A stretch of DNA of 64,000 nucleotides, from NCBI GenBank assembly GCA_963802355.1, contig CAWDIV010000032.1, forward strand, positions 1 to 64,000, written 5' to 3'. The stretch is from SG8-41 sp963802355. Lineage in GTDB: Bacteria > Pseudomonadota > Gammaproteobacteria > Burkholderiales > SG8-41. Each line of letters starts with the position of its first letter. Within the stretch, counting starts at the first letter, position 1. Shown piece after piece: positions 57,195 to 64,000 of this stretch. The position numbers were made by a program, and so were the translations under genes. The notes beneath the pieces are model-generated. The model worked only from the letters and a program-made list of their open reading frames with translations. It had not been told where the DNA came from and searched no databases.

Positions 57195-58436
57195 TTACGA
57201 CTTGCGCTTTTCCTGGGGTTTGGCCGCAGGCGGCGTCCCGGCGCCCCCCTTCCCCTTGAGCTCGCCAGGCGGCTTGCCCTTGGAATCCGCGGCGCCGGCC
57301 TCGACAATCTGCACGGGCTTGCCGGGCACCACCTTGAGCGCGCCATCGACGACTACGCGGTCGCCCGCGTGCAGTCCGGCCTCGATGACGATCTCGCCGC
57401 TGCCGTAGTAGTCGCCCGCGACGACCGGCCGCACTTCCGCGACGCCATCCGGCTTCACCACGTACACGAGGTGGCCGTTGGAGCCCTGCTGCACCGCGAG
57501 CTGCGGCACGAGGATCGCGTCGGGCCGCAGGGAGCCGTGCAGGATGGCGGTCACGAACATCCCCGGACGCAGCTCCCGCTTCGGGTTCGGCAGCACGGCG
57601 CGCACGAGGAACGAGCCGGTGTCCTGGCTGAACGCCGGCGAGGCGAAGTTGATCTTTCCGCGATAGGGATAGACAGCGCCGTCGGCCATGATCAGCTCGA
57701 TCTCGTAGTCCTCGCCCTTCGGCGGTACCAGCAGCCCTCTCTTGACGAGATCCTGCCGCTTAGCGAGCTGGTTCTGCGACACGCTGAAAGTCACCCATAT
57801 CGGCTCGACCTTCGCGACGTAGGTGAGCTTCGCTTCCGGTGAAAGCGAGTTGATGTAGGCCCCCTGGCGCTGAAGCGAGCGGCTTGCCAGCCCGGTCAGC
57901 GGCGAGCGTATGGTGGTATAGCCGAGATTGAGCTCGGCCTCGGTGACTTTCGCCTGGGCCGAGAACACCGCCGCCTTCGAACCATCGAACTCGCCTTGGG
58001 CGCGGTCGAGCTCGGACTGCGGCAGCGCTTTCTGCTCCGCGAGCGGCCCGACCCGCTTCAGGTTAGCGGCCGCGGTGGTGTGGCGCGCCTGCTGCGCCTG
58101 CAGTTCCCCCCTTGCCGCGTCGCGCTGCGCCTGGAAGGGCTTGGGATCGATCTGGAAGAGCACCTGGCCCTCCTTGACGACCTCGCCTTCCTGGTAGGCG
58201 ATCTTGTCGAGATAGCCCGACACCCGCGCAACGATATCCACTTGCTGCGAGCTCTCGGTCTGCGCGACGAAGGTGGGCACGGTGGGAATCGTCTTTGGCG
58301 CCACCGTGACGACGGTGACCTGTGGCGCCGGCCGCTGCTGCTGAGGCGCTTCTTTGGAGCAGCCCGATTGGATCAACGCGCCCGCCACCAGGATCACGAC
58401 GATCAGGCCGCGCACTGTGCAAACCTTGCGTCGCAT
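57195..58436 (-). CDS. RND efflux periplasmic adaptor lipoprotein (MFP)
   Basis: MexA/AcrA-like adaptor of 413 residues joining the RND permease to the outer-membrane channel. The lipoprotein signal is GLIVVILVAGALIQSGCSKEAPQ (lipobox QSGC). Lipoyl half ESSQQVDIVARVSGYLDKIAYQEGEVVKEGQVLFQIDPKPFQ lies near 60-101, the coiled-coil hairpin next (AARGELQAQQARHTTAAANLKRV), then LNLGYTTIRSPLTGLASRSLQRQGAYI and the barrel with ELRPGMFVTAILHG. The C-terminus is Lys/Pro/Gly rich. The ATG at 58436 has GGAGGG. First gene of the three-gene pump operon. Confidence 0.94.
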   Translation of the reverse strand: MRRKVCTVRGLIVVILVAGALIQSGCSKEAPQQQRPAPQVTVVTVAPKTIPTVPTFVAQTESSQQVDIVARVSGYLDKIAYQEGEVVKEGQVLFQIDPKPFQAQRDAARGELQAQQARHTTAAANLKRVGPLAEQKALPQSELDRAQGEFDGSKAAVFSAQAKVTEAELNLGYTTIRSPLTGLASRSLQRQGAYINSLSPEAKLTYVAKVEPIWVTFSVSQNQLAKRQDLVKRGLLVPPKGEDYEIELIMADGAVYPYRGKINFASPAFSQDTGSFLVRAVLPNPKRELRPGMFVTAILHGSLRPDAILVPQLAVQQGSNGHLVYVVKPDGVAEVRPVVAGDYYGSGEIVIEAGLHAGDRVVVDGALKVVPGKPVQIVEAGAADSKGKPPGELKGKGGAGTPPAAKPQEKRKS

Positions 58437-58541
58437 GGATCCCTCCCGTTTGTCGATGTCGGACGCTGGCGATCGCGCTGCGGTCCCCAACGCGTCCGTT
58501 CTATTTTCGCACGATTGATCGCGGTATGTAGCCGTCAGGGC

Positions 58542-58559
58542 ATTGCACCAAAGTGCAAT
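58542..58559. promoter_or_regulatory. Operator-like dyad upstream of the RND efflux operon
   Basis: ATTGCACCAAAGTGCAAT: seven-base perfect arms around CAAA, 106 bases upstream of the adaptor start. Its length and outer bases equal the ATTGGACC palindromes, but the core differs (GCAC/GTGC). It may be a pump-repressor site or a distant variant of the same motif. Confidence 0.45.
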
Positions 58560-58563
58560 TCTC

Positions 58564-58740
58564 GACGCCATCGGCTCCGGGCCCGTCATGTTCGGCGCCG
58601 GCTACGTCACGCAGGCCGAGTGGTGGCGGACCGGTTTTGTCATGAGCCTGGTCTACCTCGCGATCTGATTCACCGTCGGGCCGCTCTGGTGGACGCTGCT
58701 CGGCTTGACCTACATCGAACTCTCAAGACGAACCATATGA
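58564..58740 (+). pseudogene. C-terminal relic of a DASS (SLC13-type) anion transporter
   Basis: The plus strand reads GAGYVTQAEWWRTGFVMSLVYLAI, an in-frame TGA, then FTVGPLWWTLLGLTY. This is the last helix region of divalent-anion:Na+ symporters (typical pattern GYVTxxxWWRxGFxMxLVxLxIW...GxxWWKxLGL). The TGA replaces the usual TGG (Trp). Nothing of the other roughly 400 residues remains upstream, where the divergent efflux promoter lies. Confidence 0.65.
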
Positions 58741-58813
58741 TGAAAATGTCCGATACGATTGACCGCTCCACGATCGTCGTCCATGCTCTCAGCATGCGCG
58801 CCTACATGCTCTG

Positions 58814-60018
58814 ATGAGCCTCGACCCACTCAACTCTCTGCTGGCCGCCGTGATCGTGCTGTTGATCGGCACCGCTGGTCAACCGTAAGGTCGGGTTCCT
58901 CTCCAGGTACAATATTCCCGACCCCATCACCGGCGGGCTCCTGTTCGCGGCCGTCGCCTCCATCGTCTGGGCGGCGACGGACTTCCAGGTCGCGATCGAC
59001 CAGACCATCAAACCCGTGCTCCTGCTCATGTTCTTCGCGGGCGTGGGGATGTGCGCCGATCTGCGCATGCTCAAGCAGGGCGGCAAGGCGCTCCTCGATC
59101 TTCCTGATCGTCCTGTTTCCCTACATCATCGTTCAGAACGCGGTGGGCCTGACCGTCGCCAAGGCTCCTCGACCTGCATCCGATATTCGGAGTAGTGGCC
59201 GGCTCCATCACGCTCGTCGGCGGCCACGGGACGGGCGCGGCCTACGCCGAGCGCCTTGCGGAAGTGAACAACCTGCAGACGGTGATGGAGCTTTCCATGA
59301 CGGTGGCCACCATCGGGTTGATCGTCGGCGGCATCATAGCGGGACCGGTCGCGCAATACCTGATCAACCGCTACCAGCTTCGGTCGCAGGCGCTGCGGCA
59401 GGCGAGAAATCCGCCGACAGAGACAGGGCGGAGGAAATGGTGCCCATCAGCACCGTGGGCATGATCGGCGCCCTGGCGGGCATCCTCGCCGCCGTCGTGG
59501 CGGGACGCTGGCTGCGCGTCGAAGTTCTCCGGCGGCGCGATCACAATCCCGACGCTTCCTTTGGTGCATGATACTCGGCGTGGCGATCCGCAACCTGGTG
59601 CCCTTTACCGGCCTCCGGTGCGACGACAGGGCATCCGATCTCATCTCGGGCGTCTGCCTGTCGCTGTTCCTCGTCATGACGATGATGGCGCTCAACCTCG
59701 TCGAAGTCGCGCTCTCCGCGGGGCCGTTCCTCGTCATCATCGCGGCGCAGGTCGTTTTCATCATCCTCTATGCCATCTACGTCTGCTTCCGCTTCATGGG
59801 CCGCGACTACGAGGCGGCCGTCACCTCGGCGGCGTTCATCGGCTTCAACATGGGTTCGACGGCGACCGCCATGGCGAACATGCAGGCGATCACCAACGAA
59901 GTACGGGCCGGCGCCCCAGAGCTACCTCATCGTCCCGCTCGCCGGCGCGTTCTTCATCGACATCATGAACGCCTTCCTGATCACGCTCACGCTGGCGCTA
60001 CCCTTCATCGGAGGCTGA
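58814..60018 (+). pseudogene. gltS: Sodium/glutamate symporter (GltS family), at least six frameshifts
   Basis: The pieces, in order over three frames, rebuild a full GltS of about 400 residues: MSLDPLNSLLAAVIVLLIG; LVNRKVGFLSRYNIPDPITGGLLFAAVASIVWAATDF; KPVLLLMFFAGVGMCADLRMLKQGGKALL; IFLIVLFPYIIVQNAVGLTVAKA; LDLHPIFGVVAGSITLVGGHGTGAAYAERLAEVNNLQ; MVPISTVGMIGALAG; MILGVAIRNLVPFTG; then to AAFIGFNMGSTATAMANMQAITNE and IVPLAGAFFIDIMNAFLITLTLALPF. Breaks fall near 58875, 59095, 59166, 59395, 59525-59565 and 59905. The protein level is well conserved between breaks, so the indels are recent or are sequencing errors. Probable role: Na+-coupled uptake of glutamate or a related dicarboxylate. Confidence 0.8.
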
Positions 60019-60034
60019 CAGCGAGTCGGGTGTT

Positions 60035-61562
60035 TTGTATGTTTCATGCGCATTTCTTGTCTTTCTCCCTCTCGCGATGCTCGCGGGCTGCGGCGGCGAG
60101 CCGGATGCCGACGCGCTGAAGAGAAGACATCAACGAGCGCCTGGCCCGGGCGCTGCCCGAGGGCACTGTTGCGCTCGCCGCCTTCGACCGCCGGGGCTCG
60201 CAAACGGACACCAAGGCGCCGTCCGGCGAGACGCGGCGCATCATCTATTTCGATGCCGAGCTGAAGCTCGCGCGCGACTTCGATTTCGGCGCGTGGGATT
60301 CACCGGGCGTGGCCGGCACTCGTGTCCGCCCTCGGCACGGGTCCGAAGGGCATCACCGGCATCACGGCCGGAGGCAACAAGGCGGGCGATATCGTGCGCG
60401 CGCACGGCACGGCGCTCTACAAGCGCGACGGGCGATCGCTGGGTCGCCGGTCGTTTCCGGCGGTTTTCGCCCGACGACTGCGCCCGCTTACGCCACCAAC
60501 AGGCGCCGCACGGTCCGGCCGCGATTCTCGAATCGATGCGCACGGCGATCGACTCCGGCTTCCGAAGGACGCGTCGCTCGCTCAGCGAGCGGTAATCGAG
60601 GAAGAGCTTGCTGCCGCCAACGCCGCTATCCGGGCGCGGCTCGCCCGGTCCGCCGACGGCTATGCTGTCGCTGCCGGGCCCGAACATGGGCAGTACCTAC
60701 GGTTCGCGCTGGCGTTGTCCGACGGCAAGGGTGCGCGCGATGGTGGCTCTGGTCACGCGCGGCGGCGAGGAAAACCTGAGGCTCCTCCGCGACGGCAAGG
60801 TATCGTTCGCGCTCGCGCAGGGTGACGCCGCGCTCGCTGCCTACGAGGGCAAAGGGAACTTCGCGGAGGATGGGCCGCACGCATCGCTGCGCGCGGTCGG
60901 GCAGCCTCTACCCCGAGCCGGTCCATGTGCTGGTGCGCGCCGACGGCCCGATGCGTCGGTGGCGCAGCTCCAAGGGCTGGCGCGTGGCGATCGGCCAGCA
61001 GGGATCGGCGTCGCGCACGACGGCGCTGCGCGTGCTGGAGGCGCACGGTCTCGGCCCGAAAGACATCAAGCCCGCTGGAGCTGCCGCTCGGCGATGCGCT
61101 GATCGGACTGCGGCAGAAGGAAGTGGACGCCGTCATCTAGGTGATCGGGGTGCCCGCCGACAGCGTCCGCGATGCGCTTGCGGAGATTCCGCTGCGGTTC
61201 GCTCCCGCTCTCGGAGCGCGCCGTGTCGGCTCTCACCGCGGCCAAGGCCGGGTACTTCGCCGTATACGATTCCCCGCGGGGCGTACGCGACCCAGAAGCC
61301 AGGACGTGCGCACTGTCGCGACGGCGGCCCTGCTGCTCGTGAGCTCGGCCCTCTCCGAAAGCCGAAGTGGACGCCGTCACGCGCTATGGTCTATGAAAAG
61401 GGCCTCGATTTCGCATCGCGCGGCAGCGCCCAGGGCGTGCAAGTTTCCGCTGCCAACGCGCGCCAGGGGCTATCGATCCCGCTGCACATTGCGGCGGCGA
61501 AGGCTTTGGACGCGCTTGCGCCGGCCGCAGCGCCGTCAGCCCCGACTCCTGGTGTCAGATAG
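60035..61562 (+). pseudogene. TAXI-family TRAP solute-binding lipoprotein, frameshifts and an in-frame stop
   Basis: Pieces in several frames rebuild a TAXI-type substrate-binding protein. There is a lipoprotein signal (LVFLPLAMLAGC), then SALGTGPKGITGITAGGNKAGDIVRAHGTALYKRDG and DGYAVAAGPEHGQYLRFALALS. Next come VALVTRGGEENLRLLRDGKVSFALAQGDAALAAYEGKGNF, EPVHVLVRADGP, RVAIGQQGSASRTTALRVLEAHGLGPKDIKP, LPLGDALIGLRQKEVDAVI and a TAG at 61138-61140 where CAG would read on. VIGVPADSVRDALAEIPLR and YEKGLDFASRGSAQGVQVSAANARQGLSIPLHIAAAKALDAL close it. At least seven indels plus the nonsense codon. No TRAP permease gene is visible nearby. It begins 16 bases after gltS. Confidence 0.7.
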
Positions 61563-61703
61563 AACGAAATGATCGCAACGCAGGCGCGATGAGGTCGAGC
61601 TTGCCGCTGCGGAAACGCCCTGCGCGGACTCGCGGCAAGCTTTGTGGAGATGAGTCAAATCCTGTTCGATCTTCTCCCAGTTCCTGATCCCCAATCTCAG
61701 CTG

Positions 61704-61741
61704 AAAAACCTCCTCGGCACATCGCGCCGAGCAGGTTTTTT
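61704..61741. terminator. Rho-independent terminator (bidirectional)
   Basis: AAAAACCTCCTCGGC pairs with GCCGAGCAGGTTTTTT around ACATCGC: a GC-rich stem with A-tract before and T-tract after. It can stop transcription coming from the TAXI gene on the plus strand and from the sigma-factor relic on the minus strand. Confidence 0.7.
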
Positions 61742-61746
61742 AGAGG

Positions 61747-61975
61747 TTACTTAATCAGCCGGGGCTGCCGGTCTGGGGCCGTCGCTGCAAAAGCTTCTTC
61801 ACTGCCGAAGTAGGGGCCGATTCGAACGCTACATCTCGTCCAGATCTCGAGTGCGGTCATCAAGGCGGACTGAACGGCGTCCTCAACAGCCTCGATGTAT
61901 TGCACTCCGATCCGGCGCGAGAGCGTAACAACAAGCCTGCCGTATTCGTGCCGGAAGAAGTGCTCGACCTTAAGG
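61747..61975 (-). pseudogene. N-terminal relic of an ECF-type sigma factor
   Basis: A minus-strand frame without its own start reads KVEHFFRHEYGRLVVTLSRRIGVQYIEAVEDAVQSALMTALEIWT and ends at a TAA at 61747-61749. This closely follows region 2 of ECF sigma factors of the SigJ/ECF42 group (VEHLFRxExGRxVAxLxR...EDxVQxAxxxALExW). After EIWT the match stops and about 25 unrelated codons follow. Regions 2.3-4 are missing. A TAA lies just upstream in frame, so it cannot be expressed as it is. Confidence 0.6.
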
Positions 61976-61995
61976 TTTTTACGTCCTGGAGCGTC

Positions 61996-62511
61996 TTACT
62001 CTCGCCCTAGCAGGCTTCGATCGCGCAGGGCGGCTTCACCCTTATCCGTTATCTTCATGCGCTCGGCCGATCGCATGGCGAGCTTGAGGGCCAATAACTC
62101 GCTGTAGCCCTTCTGAAAGCCATCCAACGCTGGTGGGAGAGGACCTCCCAGAGCGGCTCGATGAAGAAGGTCCAGTAACGCCCACGCTTTCGCGGAAAGT
62201 CCTTTGGCGTAAGGCGGCTCATGCGTTACCCCTGAGCTGGGCCTCTCCAATTGCAGAGGCTCCGGAGAAAACTCGGGTGTCCGGCCAGGCGGAAAGTGCA
62301 TCCGGCCAGACGGCAGATCCACGCTGTAGTCGTCCTGGTCGGGCCTGAAGCCGTTCTGCAACGCTGACATCAACGCCTTACCGTACGTCGCAAGGGGCTC
62401 GGAAGTCTTCTCAACTCGCCCGTCAGGTCCGAAGCGCTGCCACAGCCATGTGGTTGTAACCTTGTCAAAATGACGAATGAAACTCCAGCGAACAGAGCTT
62501 CCGTTTGACAT
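61996..62511 (-). CDS. Hypothetical protein, 171 aa
   Basis: I do not recognise the family. The start is well supported: AGGAGGG stands six bases before the ATG. The N-terminal 55 residues (MSNGSSVRWSFIRHFDKVTTTWLWQRFGPDGRVEKTSEPLATYGKALMSALQNGFRP) look like a small folded domain with many aromatics. It is followed by a Pro-rich linker (FPPGRTPEFSPEPLQLERPSSG) and a helical C-terminus (AWALLDLLHRAALGGPLPPALDGFQKGYSELLALKLAMRSAERMKITDKGEAAL), the last part of which resembles a winged-helix edge. No membrane segment. It stands alone in the accessory region and may have arrived by transfer. Confidence 0.6.
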   Translation of the reverse strand: MSNGSSVRWSFIRHFDKVTTTWLWQRFGPDGRVEKTSEPLATYGKALMSALQNGFRPDQDDYSVDLPSGRMHFPPGRTPEFSPEPLQLERPSSGVTHEPPYAKGLSAKAWALLDLLHRAALGGPLPPALDGFQKGYSELLALKLAMRSAERMKITDKGEAALRDRSLLGRE

Positions 62512-62798
62512 GTTGCCCTCCTACTTGGCGAGGGTTCACAGCCTTTACCGGGGTTTTCGTTATAGTGTTGGTATAAGTTACTGAGTAAATTAGTAATGTG
62601 GCAGAGAGAGTCTGTAGAGTTCTTATCCAATACAGTCAACGAAGTCCAAAGTTTGACTCGTATGGGGTGGCAAAGATTCGCGGAGTCGTGTAATTCTTCC
62701 CGAATCAGCGTGACACACGCGTCCCGACGAGCGCCGGTCGCTCCGAGCGACACTTTACGGATCCTTTTGTTCCCCCGATAGCGCCGAGGTGTTGAAGC

Positions 62799-62993
62799 AT
62801 GGCTCTATATTTCCAATGCTTAGAGTGCCGCGCCGCCACCTTGGTCATCATCTTGGCAGAGAAACCCCTGGATCCTGTGCCGAGCCCGCACTTCGCGACG
62901 TGCTCGAAGTGTGGAACCGGCAAAGGATTCGTCAGGCCGAATATGAGGGTAGCTGAAAAGACTATTCCCTCAATAGAGCGTCGGCTGGGTTAA
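62799..62993 (+). CDS. Small zinc-ribbon-like protein, 64 aa
   Basis: A frame of 64 codons with two Cys pairs: FQCLECRAA (residues 6-14) and ATCSKCGTGKG (about 34-44), the C-x2-C ... C-x2-C arrangement of a zinc ribbon. The ribosome site is weak (GAGGTG at a long distance). No family is recognised. It lies alone, after a 290-base gap that has no convincing gene. Regard as possible. Confidence 0.4.
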   Translation: MALYFQCLECRAATLVIILAEKPLDPVPSPHFATCSKCGTGKGFVRPNMRVAEKTIPSIERRLG

Positions 62994-63822
62994 CCCGGCG
63001 CCACTTCCGCGGCTTCACCATGGGCGTCACTGGGCAAGCGCTGCAAGAGAAGCGGCTTGCGGCGGCCGGCCTCGATGTTCTGGGCGATGGCGAACGTGCA
63101 GATCACGCCCCACAAGGGCGACGCGGCTCAGACAATTGAATATTTGTCGTGTGCGTCACTAAAGCCATATTTCCTCGCATCCGCAAGCGCGTCCGAGAGG
63201 GTTCCGAGATCTCCAAGAGATTTTGAGACCGTGCGCCCCTCTTGAATTCGTTCCCACGACCAGTTCACGCGACCAGTCACCATAGCCAGCCTGAACTGCC
63301 ACACTGAAGGAGTGGACGGCCACTAAAGTCCGACAGACTGGACCCAAGGGCGTTCAAGCATATTGATCATTGATTGAATTTCTCCGTGTGTAGTGTGTAC
63401 AGTGAGAGCACGGAACACGCGGTTTCACCCGACGGATTGTACGCCGCATGTCTCCAGGACTTGCGTAGAAATTGAAAGCTAATAGGTTTGCAAAAGCTTC
63501 ATAGAGGAGCTCGCGATCATCTCATTGGACACTGTGCCGGCAACGGGAGCCGCCTTCGAATAGAACGGCCATGCGTATAGCATGCTGGCGAATGCCGGCT
63601 GTAGTTTGACCACTACGGTTACGCCTATCGCGTGGCCACAAGAGAATCACGGATCGCTGGCTGGCGCGTCGGCCATCAAGAGCCTAATCTGCTTGTCATG
63701 TAATCTGCTTGTCATGTTCGGCTGAAGCTTTTCCCAATATGACAGAGGCCACAATGTTTGAACGAGCTCTCGCGCTGGTAATACTGATGTGCGCTACTCG
63801 AAGCAAATAAAGGAGCATTTCC
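62994..63822. other. 829-base stretch with no supported gene
   Basis: Lower GC than the rest of the window and no frame with both a ribosome site and protein-like content. A plus-strand segment near 63020-63100 reads GVTGQALQEKRLAAAGLDVLG, which may be a gene fragment. A mini-frame at 63754-63810 (18 codons, MFERALALVILMCATRSK) ends just before the next ORF's ribosome site and could be a leader peptide. Confidence 0.4.
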
Positions 63823-64000
63823 ATGAATAAAAAAGCCATGGTTGGACGCAGAAAGGCAAAGTCATTTGTCGTAGCGCCAGCCGGTGCTTGTACGTGGGTG
63901 GTCGCCTTTTCACGAAAGCTAATCCCCGGCGCATGCTTTACAACCCGCACTGCGGCGGTGGGGGACGCCTCATTACTCGCAAATGCGGCGGGGCTCGGGG
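63823..64000 (+). CDS. Partial ORF running off the right edge
   Basis: The ATG at 63823 follows a strong TAAAGGAG (63808-63815) at proper spacing and opens a frame that stays open to the window end: MNKKAMVGRRKAKSFVVAPA, then GACTWVVAFSRKLIPG and more. I do not recognise it. A basic N-terminus followed by small and hydrophobic residues could be an export signal, but Arg/Lys later in the stretch argues against a simple signal peptide. A frameshift cannot be excluded. Confidence 0.45.
   Translation, partial: MNKKAMVGRRKAKSFVVAPAGACTWVVAFSRKLIPGACFTTRTAAVGDASLLANAAGLG

Noticed and set aside
61659..61755. 33-codon plus-strand ORF (MSQILFDLLPVPDPQSQLKN...) over the terminator
   Set aside because: Its second half is the terminator hairpin and T-tract; there is no ribosome site.

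Overview
The window is GC-rich proteobacterial chromosome, most likely from a betaproteobacterium. This rests on gene content and on intergenic hairpin families typical of that class. No rRNA, tRNA or CRISPR was seen. Most genes up to 45.5 kb lie on the minus strand. A plus-strand sugar-phosphate operon occupies 45.7-52.5 kb, followed by a minus-strand RND efflux operon (58.4-52.5 kb). After that come about 3 kb of decayed plus-strand transporter genes and a lower-density accessory stretch to the right edge.

Layout, in transcription order for minus-strand units. 4.8-0 kb: RRM protein, DUF3141 alpha/beta-hydrolase-like protein, phosphate acetyltransferase, acetate kinase. 8.1-5.0 kb: MHS-type MFS transporter, a membrane protein of unknown function and a two-helix K+ channel. 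12.4-8.2 kb: a very small ORF and cyoABCD (quinol oxidase). 13.8-12.7 kb: glucose dehydrogenase. 19.8-14.0 kb: MGH1-like glucosidase, GMC oxidoreductase, GH13 alpha-amylase. 23.8-20.3 kb: giant AsmA-like protein. 24.5-23.9 kb: FixJ-type response regulator. 29.8-24.8 kb: AI-2E/PerM-type membrane protein and a NodT/HlyD/DUF2955 efflux set. 32.3-30.2 kb: FAD oxidoreductase and a small membrane protein. 36.5-32.6 kb: envelope proteins of DUF3300, DUF2950 and DUF4136 type plus a duplicated-domain periplasmic protein. 42.2-36.6 kb: two MASE1-PAS histidine kinases, a degenerate FixJ paralogue and a lone receiver protein. 45.5-42.8 kb: second glucosidase. 45.7-52.5 kb (+): histidine phosphatase, transaldolase, ROK glucokinase, pgi, gnd, zwf.

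The most interesting signal is an 18-bp palindrome with consensus ATTGGACCTTGGTCCAAT. Copies lie upstream of five separate minus-strand units: RRM-DUF3141-pta-ackA, smORF-cyoABCD, glucosidase-GMC-amylase, the 30.2-30.7 kb membrane protein and the lone receiver protein. At each one a -10-like hexamer lies 19-23 bp downstream. The core GGACYWWRGTCC resembles sites of NarL/FixJ-family regulators such as mycobacterial DosR. The window also encodes FixJ-type regulators and two FixL-like kinases. I infer a two-component regulon that couples acetate fermentation, quinol oxidase and intracellular glucan breakdown, probably under low oxygen or energy stress. The glucosidases could release glucose for the glucokinase-pgi-zwf-gnd-tal operon.

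Many genes carry single-base indels, several in homopolymer runs: DUF3141, the 5.6 kb membrane protein, both glucosidases, HlyD, NodT and one histidine kinase. This pattern fits sequencing error at least as well as decay. By contrast, the DASS, GltS and TAXI genes (58.56-61.56 kb), the DUF2955 gene, the FixJ paralogue and an ECF sigma fragment carry multiple lesions, deletions or nonsense changes and look like true relics or very poor sequence.
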